Assembly (NCBI GenBank): GCA_017453205.1
Contig: JAFTKO010000021.1
Location: 62,001 to 126,000, forward strand
Reading direction: 5' to 3'
Source of the DNA: Clostridia bacterium
Lineage (GTDB): Bacteria; Bacillota; Clostridia; Oscillospirales; CAG-272
Length of the DNA stretch: 64,000 nucleotides
Positions within the stretch are counted from its first letter, which is position 1. Every line of letters starts with the position of its first letter. Below are positions 32,251-41,500 of this stretch, in pieces. The notes beneath the pieces are model-generated. The model saw only the letters and a list, made by a program, of their open reading frames with translations, searched no databases and was not told where the DNA came from. The position numbers were made by a program, and so were the translations under genes.

Positions 32251-34590
32251 TCAAGCAGGTGTGCCGCGGCGTTTGGTGTAAACAACAACTGCACAAGCAA
32301 TGATTGCGAACAGTACAAAGCATGCCGAGGTGTTCAAAGAGGATTTGCATCCGCCCTCCTCCTCGGTTGCGGGAGCAGTGGTGCTTTCTGCGGGAGCCTC
32401 GGTTTCCGTGGATGCGGTGGTGTTTTGTTCGTTGTTATCATTTCCCGTGTTGTTGTTTTGGTTGAACTCTGCAAGGATTTCCTCCTTGTTTTCCGCCCAA
32501 TGTGCCAGAGATTCATTGATAAAGCTTTCCAGCTTGGGCATGGCCAGCTTCATTCCCTCCAAATTCAATTGGCTTTCGGTTTCGGCTGTCAGACAATACG
32601 TGCTTCGGAAGGTCTCGTCACTCAGATCTACGCCAGATACCTCGGGATCATTCGCTTGGAAGAAATACACCTTTTTGGCGGTGCAGACATCTTCCATCGC
32701 ATCGACGTAATCCTGATAGGTCAAGCCAAGGTCGTTGGTTCCGGAGAAATTCCAAGCGGTGGTAAAGATCAAACAAGCATTGGGATATTTCCCGCGCAAG
32801 CCGTTGATTAGTACGTTCATCGCGCCCATAAAGGTTTCGGTATCCTTGCTTTCAAGCGTACCGAGAGGAACCTCATTATAAAAGTCATTGAGACTGCCGT
32901 TGACGATGATGACGTTGGGCTTGTTGTTGGACATGATGGCGTATCTTCTGACCATGGGTAAGGTATCGATATTGTTGTACGCGGAAACCAAGTTGCCGTT
33001 TTTGCCGTAGTTGTTGAAAGTCCACTCGTACTTGGTTGCAAGCAATGCGGGCCAGACGTAATCCGGATCCAAGGTGTCTCCGGCAAAGCTTTCGTCTCCC
33101 AAAACACTTACCGTGATGCCTTTCATCGACTCATGATAAGCGGTGGTTTTACTTTCCTCGATCCAAGACAAAAGCGCATCCTTTTCGGTGGGGCCTTGCT
33201 TGTTCATGGAGAGGCTCATTTTTCCTACGTTCCAATCATAACCGACCGATGCAACCAAGCCCGTAGTATCGGAGCCGGTAAAGCGTTCCCAAGCACCAAA
33301 GCTGATGTTGGAGTACGCATCGGTTTTTCGTGCTTCGCAGACCGTTTCGGGGATCGGAATACCGACCTCAACCGAGGTTTTGTTTCCGTCAATGACTACC
33401 GCAGCTTTGGTTCCGTCAAAAACAGCGCTCCCCGCGGTGTACTCGGTTTTGCCCGTTCCCAAATAGGTTACGGGTGAGGTGTTCCCCGCTGTGCTGACCG
33501 CATTTGTCGTTGTGTCGATGCGGAGCTCTATGTAGTTGCCTAACGCATCCTCACTGTCTTTGTCGGCGCCACCATATCCGATTTGGAAGTACACGGAATC
33601 CTTTTGCGTTTGATAGGTCTCAAAGAAAAGGTATAAGTAGCTTTCATCATAGCTTACACGGACGGTAGATTTGTTTTCGGCTAACACTGTTTCTTGTGTG
33701 CTTACCGAGGTCGGATCAGTGCGGAGGCTGTCTAAATACATGAGCGGAGTTGCCGCCCATCCTTCGTCCGTTCCCATACTGCCGTCTACCGTAACGCTCT
33801 TGTCCTCCAGATCGACCGCGCCGCGCAGCTCGAGGAGCGTGCTGTTCATGGATTTGTTCCAATTGTACTTGGTTTGCCCGGTAAGCGACCAGTCGGTGCC
33901 TGTGCCTCCGTCTGCCTTGGTCACCAGAATGTTTCTGCGTTGCAAAGCACCAAATTTAATTGTTTTGCCGCCGCGCGACATATCTTCCTTTACGTCCTGC
34001 ATCAACGGGATCTTCAGTTCCGCCGTAAGCATTGTGGTACCGTTCTTCTCATACGAGCTCATGCCGATCTCCACGCCCGATTGGTCGCTGCAGTTCGTCT
34101 TGCTTTTATAATAGTAGTATTCGATGCCGTTTTCACGACCCTCTGTCTCATCCATGCCCAATCGGATCTGGATCTCACCGTCGTAGCCGTCCTGTCCGCC
34201 CGATTTCCAGCCCTTCTCCATACCGCTGTCGCTGGTTTCAAAGCTGAAATACAGCAACGAATCGGCTCCGTCACGGATCACGTCCCGGCTGATCTCATAA
34301 AACATATACAGGTTATCACCGTCGGTACTCAAATACAAATTCGGGTAAGAGGTGGCGGTAGCCGCTTCCTCCGTCAGATCGTTCCAAACAGGCTTGTTGA
34401 GCATCATATGGGGCGTTTGGCTATACTCCCCGTCGCCCATTTTTCCATCCACAACAATGGTTGCGGCATTGTGGACGACGCTTGCGGGAACTTCGGAGCT
34501 ACTGTCAGCCTCCGCCGCGGCAGAGGGAACGAACATGGAAAGAAACATCACGCAGGTAAGGACACAAGCAAGAAATCTCGCTTTTTTCAT
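32251..34590 (-). CDS. Membrane-anchored protein: two CBM9-like modules, SGNH-like domain, C-terminal anchor
   Basis: A 779-aa surface protein. ATG at 34588-34590 follows AAGGAGG; the signal peptide is KKARFLACVLTCVMFLSMF. Two CBM9-like modules (about 30-250 and 260-480) precede an SGNH-hydrolase fold (ITVSVLGDESFAGDTLDPDY, NYGKNGNLVSAY, VIIVNGSLNDFYN, LNLEGMKLAMPK). The usual GDSI nucleophile is GDES (Glu at the Ser position) and the Asp-x-x-His block reads ESQLN, so the classical catalytic Ser and His are missing. The tail has a Thr/Glu-rich stalk, a Gly-Gly-Cys, a hydrophobic segment (ACFVLFAIIACAVVVY) and TKRRGTPA, a membrane anchor. Probably a binding protein or a diverged enzyme. Confidence 0.78.
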   Translation of the reverse strand: MKKARFLACVLTCVMFLSMFVPSAAAEADSSSEVPASVVHNAATIVVDGKMGDGEYSQTPHMMLNKPVWNDLTEEAATATSYPNLYLSTDGDNLYMFYEISRDVIRDGADSLLYFSFETSDSGMEKGWKSGGQDGYDGEIQIRLGMDETEGRENGIEYYYYKSKTNCSDQSGVEIGMSSYEKNGTTMLTAELKIPLMQDVKEDMSRGGKTIKFGALQRRNILVTKADGGTGTDWSLTGQTKYNWNKSMNSTLLELRGAVDLEDKSVTVDGSMGTDEGWAATPLMYLDSLRTDPTSVSTQETVLAENKSTVRVSYDESYLYLFFETYQTQKDSVYFQIGYGGADKDSEDALGNYIELRIDTTTNAVSTAGNTSPVTYLGTGKTEYTAGSAVFDGTKAAVVIDGNKTSVEVGIPIPETVCEARKTDAYSNISFGAWERFTGSDTTGLVASVGYDWNVGKMSLSMNKQGPTEKDALLSWIEESKTTAYHESMKGITVSVLGDESFAGDTLDPDYVWPALLATKYEWTFNNYGKNGNLVSAYNNIDTLPMVRRYAIMSNNKPNVIIVNGSLNDFYNEVPLGTLESKDTETFMGAMNVLINGLRGKYPNACLIFTTAWNFSGTNDLGLTYQDYVDAMEDVCTAKKVYFFQANDPEVSGVDLSDETFRSTYCLTAETESQLNLEGMKLAMPKLESFINESLAHWAENKEEILAEFNQNNNTGNDNNEQNTTASTETEAPAESTTAPATEEEGGCKSSLNTSACFVLFAIIACAVVVYTKRRGTPA

Positions 34591-34654
34591 TAGGGTATTC
34601 CTCCTTATCAATTGATTTTTTTGAGTGGGGGTTCGCGGGTTCTTTCTTTGATGA

Positions 34655-36154
34655 TCAGTTTTGTGTTGCCAACCACTGGAGCGTTGTGTTTAACTCGTCC
34701 AGCTTTTCTTCCACGGTTGACAGCTTACCGTTAATGTAGCCTGCCCAAGTGGTGCCGTAGCTTTCATTATCGATCAGCACGTAACCGGGGGCGTCGCATA
34801 GGTATCTTGTCTCATAGGAGTAAATTCTTGCAAGGTCAAACCATGCGGTGTCACGGATCAGCTCCAGCATATCGGACATTTCCTGTGAGGTGGCGCGCAG
34901 GTATTTCATACATTCATCGAAGATGACCGGAGTGGTTTGTCTGTAACCCTCGCTTGCAAGGCATTCCAAGGTTGCGGTCACTTCTTCCAAGCGTTCATCG
35001 GGGACATTACTCATAATGCCGTAAAACGATGCGGGTTGACGGACGGTTGAGTAGTACTGTGCCTGTTGTGTATCGTATTTGGGCAACGGTACACAACCGT
35101 ATTCAAATCCCGCTTCCGAGAGCTTGTTCATGCCCGCACCGCTTTCGGTAATAAAGAACAGGACATTCCCCGCGGTAAACCCTGAGATGGATGCGTTGAT
35201 GCGCGCGTTGTTCATCTCAACAAGGGTTTCAAACGTTGTCATGAGGCTGTCTGCCTTGGTTCCCTTTAGATCGGAATGGATCACATAGTTGCCCGCTTCA
35301 TTTTTGGTTGTCAACGGAACACCGCACCCGTGCAACAACGCGGGCCACGCGTAGTATGCCCCTACAAGACCGATACGGTCGCCGTCATCCACGGTCTCAC
35401 TGCCGTTTTGATCCACATAGGTATCCTTGATCATGTTCATCAACGCTTCCAGTGTCCACGCATCGTCCTTTACCAAATTGTAAGGAGATTCCAATCCCAA
35501 GTTTTTGACAAGGTCGGCGTTGAAGTAAAGGCAATACGTCATTTGAACGAGGTTTGTGGAAATGTCGCCTGTGCAGATGAAAAATGCGTTTCCGACTTTT
35601 GTTGCATCGATGGCACCGTCCGACCACCAAGGCTCGTCAAAATCCAAATAGCTACCGTTGATGCCGTTTAAATTTTTCAAAAGTCCCTGGTTTGCACAAA
35701 TTGCGGTGGTGCGGGTGTGGGCGGCGACAATGTCCCAGTAATCGCCCGTGCTCCAAGCATTGAGGACCTTGTCTCTGTAATTGCCCGTGTTATTCACGTC
35801 TCCCGGTGTTTCCTCAAAATTTAAAAGAACACCGAGGCGTTCCTCAACCGTCATGTTTCTTTCCCAAATGGAGTTTTCTATCACATTGCCTCCAAATTCG
35901 GTTTCAAATTCGGGTTGTTCGGAATTCCAACAAAGGATGTTGACCTCATCCTTTTCAAAGTTCATAGAGGGCAGGGAATCCAGCTTGTAGCCGTTTTCGT
36001 CCACAAGGGCGTCATCGGCATTGGTGTTTTCTTCCTCGCCCGAGCTTTCCGCAGGTCCCGTCGAATTGTTCTTACAGCCTATGAGGCAAGTAAGGATCAA
36101 TAACAGCACCATCGATACCGAAAAAATGCGCGTCGAAATTGAGTTGTTTTTCAT
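34655..36154 (-). CDS. Extracellular solute-binding lipoprotein (ABC family 1)
   Basis: A 499-aa sugar-type solute-binding protein. ATG at 36152-36154 follows GAGGAG; signal IFSVSMVLLLILTCLIGC with lipobox LIGC. The mature part contains the family features: VNILCWNSEQPEFE, a DIVAAHTRTTAICANQGLLKNL-like hinge region, YCLYFNADLVKNLGL, WTLEALMNMIKDT and the calcium-like acidic loop DDGDRIG. No permease or ATPase genes are in the window, so its transporter is elsewhere or it works alone as a binding lipoprotein. It is the first gene of the minus-strand operon facing the AraC regulator, 219 bp away. Confidence 0.85.
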   Translation of the reverse strand: MKNNSISTRIFSVSMVLLLILTCLIGCKNNSTGPAESSGEEENTNADDALVDENGYKLDSLPSMNFEKDEVNILCWNSEQPEFETEFGGNVIENSIWERNMTVEERLGVLLNFEETPGDVNNTGNYRDKVLNAWSTGDYWDIVAAHTRTTAICANQGLLKNLNGINGSYLDFDEPWWSDGAIDATKVGNAFFICTGDISTNLVQMTYCLYFNADLVKNLGLESPYNLVKDDAWTLEALMNMIKDTYVDQNGSETVDDGDRIGLVGAYYAWPALLHGCGVPLTTKNEAGNYVIHSDLKGTKADSLMTTFETLVEMNNARINASISGFTAGNVLFFITESGAGMNKLSEAGFEYGCVPLPKYDTQQAQYYSTVRQPASFYGIMSNVPDERLEEVTATLECLASEGYRQTTPVIFDECMKYLRATSQEMSDMLELIRDTAWFDLARIYSYETRYLCDAPGYVLIDNESYGTTWAGYINGKLSTVEEKLDELNTTLQWLATQN

Positions 36155-36225
36155 GAAACCATCTCCTCTTTTGTTTTTAATGAACCGAAAAACACACAAA
36201 ATATACAAAAATGTGAAAAAATATA

Positions 36226-36254
36226 TTGACTTTTTTGAAAATATGTGTTATTCT
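36226..36254 (+). promoter_or_regulatory. Promoter of the AraC regulator gene
   Basis: TTGACT (36226-36231), 17 bp, TATTCT (36249-36254), giving a leader of about 110 nt. The intergenic region also serves the divergent binding-protein gene and is the likely target of the regulator, but no repeat pair for AraC binding is obvious. Confidence 0.5.
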
Positions 36255-36373
36255 GTTCTTACAATCATTTTAACGCAAATCTATTTTTTTGTAAAGTCCC
36301 AAAATCTCTTTTTTATGCTCCAAAACAACTTTTTTATGAAAATTCCCCACAAAACCGTATTTTGATTTCAAAG

Positions 36374-37219
36374 ATGGAGGATGAATGGCTTGTTATGAAA
36401 TTACCTGAGATCAATATTGTGAACTGCGATAAATGGTATAATCGGAGAGGAAAGAAAACGGAGTCTCCGAAATTTGTTTTGACCTATGAGCTGACGCTGA
36501 ATTATTTGGATTACGGGGAGAGTAATATCAACCGACAAACTTATCCTCTTTCCCAAAATTCGATCCTTTTTAAGCGACCGGGCGATATTGTTCAAAATAC
36601 ATTTTACAACATTTCCGACCCCTCCGCAAAATGCTGTTTGGTCCATTTTGTAAATCTTTCGGAAAACTACTCATCGCTGTTTGAAAGCATTTTAAAAAAA
36701 TTGCCTCCCTGTACGGAGGCGGACGAACAAGCGGTTTTGTTGTTTGAAAAATTGTATTTTAAGCATACGGAAAAAAGCAATCCTGTCACAGAAATGCAGG
36801 AGTGTTTGACACTGATCGAGCTTTTGGCGCATTTATCCGAACGGGCAAATCGGGAAAACGGCTCTTCCCCTACCCCGTCAACACATCAAACACAGCTGTT
36901 CCGTGCCATTTGCTACATGAGGGAGCATTTGACCGAGAATTTTTCTCTGCACGACGTAGCGTCTCACATTGGGTACAGTCTTTCATATTTCAATAACCTG
37001 TTTAAAAAATATACAAGGCACACGCCTTATGCTTACTTTAATTATTTGCGTATCAGCGAGGCGAAGTATATGTTGCTTAACACTTCCTTGAGCATTGCCG
37101 AAATTGCGGACAGGCTGAATTTTAAAAATGCCAGTAAGTTCAGCGAAGCCTTTAAAAGGGAATGTAATATGACTCCCGGACAGTTCCGCAAAAGCTCCGA
37201 GATTGAGTTATACTACTAA
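36374..37219 (+). CDS. AraC-family transcriptional regulator
   Basis: About 281 aa. The N-terminal part is a cupin-like sensing domain (PKFVLTYELTLNYLDYGESN, SILFKRPGDIVQNTFYN). The C-terminal 100 residues form the AraC double helix-turn-helix: ICYMREHLTENFSLHDVASHIGYSLSYFNNLFKK, then TPYAYFNYLRISEAKYML, SIAEIADRLNFKNASKFSEAFKRE and MTPGQFRKS. The start is uncertain: ATG 36374 has only AAAG in front, whereas GGAGG lies 14 nt before ATG 36395; anything upstream is a Phe-rich AT tract. Divergent from the binding-protein/EEP operon, so it is its probable sugar-responsive activator. Confidence 0.88.
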   Translation: MEDEWLVMKLPEINIVNCDKWYNRRGKKTESPKFVLTYELTLNYLDYGESNINRQTYPLSQNSILFKRPGDIVQNTFYNISDPSAKCCLVHFVNLSENYSSLFESILKKLPPCTEADEQAVLLFEKLYFKHTEKSNPVTEMQECLTLIELLAHLSERANRENGSSPTPSTHQTQLFRAICYMREHLTENFSLHDVASHIGYSLSYFNNLFKKYTRHTPYAYFNYLRISEAKYMLLNTSLSIAEIADRLNFKNASKFSEAFKRECNMTPGQFRKSSEIELYY

Positions 37220-37250
37220 AGAAAAGCGCGCAGACAATATTATATTTTAT

Positions 37251-37274
37251 ATTCGCAAATTGCGAACTTTTTTC
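37251..37274 (+). terminator. Terminator of the AraC regulator gene
   Basis: TTCGCAA-A-TTGCGAA followed by a run of six Ts after one C; short but complete. Confidence 0.6.
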
Positions 37275-37282
37275 ATTGCATT

Positions 37283-37338
37283 CAAATAACAGAGGGTGTT
37301 GCAAGCGGTTTGTTACTTGCAACACCCTCTGTTATTTG
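37283..37338. terminator. 23-bp perfect hairpin between convergent genes
   Basis: CAAATAACAGAGGGTGTTGCAAG (arms 37283-37305 and 37316-37338) pairs without mismatch across a 10-nt loop. The AT-rich stem base substitutes for a T-run, so it may terminate both the AraC and GH43 transcripts; its length and perfection are unusual for a terminator. Confidence 0.6.
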
Positions 37339-37352
37339 ATGATCATTTTCGA

Positions 37353-38411
37353 TCAATCGTAGTCCTCGATCCGCCATTCGTCGCGCCAATCAATGTAGAC
37401 CATGTCGTCCTCAAAACGTAAGGGGAGCCATACGTATTCGGCAAGTGAGGTGTTCATAATGGGAGACACGCCAAGGTCATCCAACATTTGTTTCATCTCG
37501 TCAAACTTCTTTGACTTGCGCAAAGCGCGGATCTCCAACAGCTTTTCATAGCTCAAGCCGTTATATGCCGGTAACCAACGGTCGGCACAGGCAATGTAAA
37601 GGTCTTTTTTTCCCGGAACCTTAAAGATGCTTGAGATCTGCGAGTGATAGGAGGTATGACTCTCGTCATTGGGGTGCGGATTGCCAAGCACGCGGTAGGG
37701 ACCGTGATAACTGTCCGCAACCGCCACCTCGGACGGGTTGGGATAATATCCGGACGTTCCGCTGGTGATCAAATAGTGTTTGCCGTTGCGCTCGCAATGG
37801 GCAGTCGCTTCCCGCACATGGGGAGTTCCCTCGGGATGCGGAAAATGCACGGTATAGGTGCCGTTTACGTCGGTATAGTCGTCGGTCAGCTCCGCGCAAA
37901 TCGTCTCGCTGTGCACACGCTCAAAATAGTAGTAGGCTTTTTGGGTCTCGGGATCAACGACAAGATCAAAATCACCCGCGTTCATGCCAAGAGGTTGCAA
38001 TCTGGGATTGACGACCGTATAGGGACCGAGAAATTTGTCGGCGGTAAGAATGGTTTCGGTCTGCGTCCAACCGTCGCCCTCCATGATTTTGAGCCAACAG
38101 ACGAATTTTTTGGTTTTTTCGTTATAGATGATATGCGGTCTATCCATTTTGGAGGTCGGATGCAAGGAAGAATTTTTGTTCTCTTGATCGGGCGCGATCA
38201 AGAGTCCCATGTCCTCCCAATTGTACAGATCCTTTGAGCGGTAACATCTGACGCCCCAGTGCCAAATGTCATCAACACCGTTGGTTTTTTCCTTGTTCTC
38301 GCCGTACCAATAATAGTAACCGTCAAGATACATGATAGAACCGCCGTGCGCATGAATGCGTTTGCCCTCGGTATCAAACCAAGGTTGTCCGTTTTTGATA
38401 CTGTTAAACAT
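37353..38411 (-). CDS. GH43-like five-bladed beta-propeller glycosidase
   Basis: A 352-aa protein without signal peptide. The opening HAHGGSIMYLDGYYYWYGENKE, then RSKDLYNWEDMGLLI, RPHIIYNEKTKKFVCW and a DFDLVVDPETQKAYYYFERV strand are typical of GH43/GH117-type propellers annotated as beta-glucanase or beta-xylosidase-like. HGG at blade 1 rather than DP resembles the subgroup close to galactan- and arabinan-acting enzymes. AGAGG precedes the ATG by 9 nt. Monocistronic between two terminators, next to the AraC gene. The exact linkage hydrolysed cannot be inferred. Confidence 0.82.
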   Translation of the reverse strand: MFNSIKNGQPWFDTEGKRIHAHGGSIMYLDGYYYWYGENKEKTNGVDDIWHWGVRCYRSKDLYNWEDMGLLIAPDQENKNSSLHPTSKMDRPHIIYNEKTKKFVCWLKIMEGDGWTQTETILTADKFLGPYTVVNPRLQPLGMNAGDFDLVVDPETQKAYYYFERVHSETICAELTDDYTDVNGTYTVHFPHPEGTPHVREATAHCERNGKHYLITSGTSGYYPNPSEVAVADSYHGPYRVLGNPHPNDESHTSYHSQISSIFKVPGKKDLYIACADRWLPAYNGLSYEKLLEIRALRKSKKFDEMKQMLDDLGVSPIMNTSLAEYVWLPLRFEDDMVYIDWRDEWRIEDYD

Positions 38412-38510
38412 AGAAAGAACCTCTTTTCTATATAAATTTCCATCATAATTATATCATAAGCAAAGTGAAACTGCAATGGCATTTTAGCGACTTTGTATGG
38501 TGTTTTCGCT

Positions 38511-38550
38511 GAAGAAAGAAAGCCCCACACCGCTTTTGCGGTGTGGGGCT
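38511..38550 (-). terminator. Terminator downstream of the His/Cys-repeat lipoprotein gene
   Basis: AGCCCCACACCGC-TTTT-GCGGTGTGGGGCT, 13-bp stem, with a T-rich tail (TTCTTTCTTC) on the minus strand. Confidence 0.85.
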
Positions 38551-38579
38551 AAGTTTTAAACAGATATTGTTGGTTTTAA

Positions 38580-41500
38580 TTATGCTACAGTAATTGTAAG
38601 GATTACAACATCTGCGGTGCCTGTTTCTGTTGCGATGGTAAGCGCTTTGGTTTCACCTGCGGCAAGTGTAAACGTGGCGGTCTCCCCTGCGTTTGCATAT
38701 TCACTGCCAAAACTTGCTGACCAAACTTCTGCAACGTCGGCACTGACGGTGAAAGTGATTGCATCGGTAGCAGTCAGTGTGATATACTGTCCGGGATAAC
38801 CGTTAACAGATGTCATTTTGTAGGTTCCTGCGCCTGTAATAATAAAGGGATCTTCCTTTGTTCCGGAGCCGGAAAGTGTTTCAATTCCAGGGGCATCAAC
38901 TGCATCGCCGGTATTATCATCTCCCGTGTTGTCGCCTGTATTATCGTCACCGGTTTCGGGGGCTGTATACTCAATGGTAAGAGTATAATCTTTTGCCGTG
39001 GAAATAAGCATCGTGCTAAGATTGACGTTATAAGTGCCGGCGGTAAGATATACAGTACCGGTGCCAAGTCTGTTGCCATCTTCATCGTTAACGATTACAA
39101 AGAAATCGCCGTTGAAAGAGTAAGTACCCTCATCGGTAACCTCAAACGTGTAAATGATACCGCCCTCGGCAATAATCTCGTCAGTAACAGTAATTGTGTT
39201 TGCACCTACTATGAGACTGTTCTCACCTGTAGGAGCCGCGATGTTCAATTCGCAAGGAACATTTGCTTGTGCACCGAACATACTAAGCATGCTAAATGTC
39301 AGAGTATAGGTTTTTCCTGCTTCTAAGGTATAGCTGTAATCTTCATTTTTGGTAACTGGATTACCGTCTGCATCTGTAACACCGGAAACAAACAAGTTGC
39401 CTGCTTGGAAAGTATGGTCGCCGGAAGTAACTGCAGTAAAGGTTCTGTAAGCAGTGTCAGCAGCCATTTCATCTTCTGTCAAAATGACAGAGTTGGTACC
39501 GGGAACAAGCTCTGCGGAAGCATCCGACGAGCCGCCATTGTCACCACTATCATCACCGGTGGATACTTCAACTTCAATTGTAAACTCATCCTTGGTAAGA
39601 CCGCCGTAGTAGAAAGCAAATTCTTCGCCTGCATCAAGCGTTACATCAAACGAACCGCCGCCATCATACAAGTCAACCTCGGGGTTGCCCCAGTTGTTGT
39701 AGGAATCCATACTATAAACACCGTAGCCGGCGGGAACGGTAAAGGTATAGGTTCCTGCTACTGCAGCAGTGTAAACATACACATCATTATCATTCATAAG
39801 GTTGTAAGTGTCAGTAGGCGTCAATGTGATGGAGGTCTGTACACTTACTGGAACAGTCACTTCGATGGTAAATTCATCCTTGGTGATACCACCGTAATAG
39901 AAAGCAAATTCTTCGCCTGCTTCAAGCTCGACATCAAACGAACCGCCGCCATCATACAAGTCAACCTCGGGGTTACCCCAGTTGTTGTAGGAATCCATAC
40001 TATAAACACCGTAGCCGGCGGGAACGGTAAAGGTATAGGTTCCTGCTGCTGCAGCAGTGTAAACATACACATCATTATCATTCATAAGGTTGTAAGTGTC
40101 TGTGGGTTTGAGTGTAATAGATGTTGCGCCGGCGGTGTTGTCATCCTCGTCCGAGCCACCAACAGTCACAACCAGTGTACCGGTTACGGTTGCATCCTTA
40201 GTAGAGGTAAATGTTACGGTGTAGGTACCCTCGGTATCGGAAACAAACTGCAGTGCGGTGTAGGTTTCAAGGTTCTCGGTAAAGACCATCACATTATTCA
40301 ATGTGATTTCACTAACGGTTGCCAAATCGCTGTCAATGGTGTAGGTAAAGCCTTGGTCAGCCAATGCGGGAGATACTCTCACTGCAAAATCAAGGGTTTC
40401 ACCGGGATCCAAATTCACATTGCTGATGAGGTTATTTTCACTTACCTCATACCATGTGTCACCCCAACCGGATTCCCATTTAAAGCCGTAAGCGCCGATG
40501 GACTGAGGAATGGGGGGATTTACGGTAATGGTAATGGTCTTTACCATTTCTTTATAGGTGACGGTCAGAGTAAAGGTACCTGCCTGTTGCGGATAGAAGT
40601 AGATATTGTCACCGGAGAAACTAAAGTAAGGTGTAAAGGTATACTGGGAGTTTGCATCATTGTTGACAAGCTGCATTGTAACATCATCCGCACTGAGGAA
40701 AGACGGATCACTGGTTGCAGGAGCGATATTTGCAAGATACAGATGCGTAAAACTACCTGCATTTACGGTGATCGCATCTCCAACAACCTCGTTGTTATAG
40801 GTAAGGTCAAAGCTTGTGGGAATAAGCGATGCCTTGGGATATGCGGTGGTGTAGGTTCTCTCGCCGGAGGTTTGTGCTACCACGTAAGCATATCTGTCGG
40901 GAGCGGCGTTGTCGTTCATTGTAATCGCGCCGGTTCTCTCATTATAATCATAGTCATCATCAAATGATACATCTTGATAGGAGTCAACGATGATAGCCGC
41001 CTCGGTAATGACACCGTCCTCGTTGCAGACAAAGCCTGCCGCGACTACAAAGTAGGAGGTTTCATAGGTGGTGGTCTTGTCACCTGTGTCGGGATCGGTG
41101 AAATCAACAACATTCAGTGCAACGTAATCATAAGCGATTGCGTATGCGCCGGTCTCCTCGTCATACTCGATGTCGACATTACCTGCCGTGTCGGCGGTAG
41201 AAAGCGTGTAGATCGCCAACAAGGTGTCCGCAAGCGTATAGGTAGTATCAAAGCCGGCAAGAAGTGTAGAGGGCATGTAGTTGTAGCCATTGAGATGCTC
41301 GGGAGCGCCCGTTACCTCGCTAAAGGTCAAGCCGCCGTCCGTGGATTGCACACCGAAGATTTCTCCGGTCTCGGCATTCAAAAGCTCATACCACTGTTGG
41401 TTAGCGGAATTTCCCCAATCCTCATCAATAGTAATATAATTGATGTAGGAGTGACCGTTACCCAATGTGTAGTAGACATCGTTGTAGATTTTGGAGGATG

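Noticed and set aside
39571-40134. Repeated units resembling an array
   Set aside because: Two in-frame copies of 288 bp inside a coding region, not short repeats with spacers; no CRISPR array or cas gene anywhere in the window.
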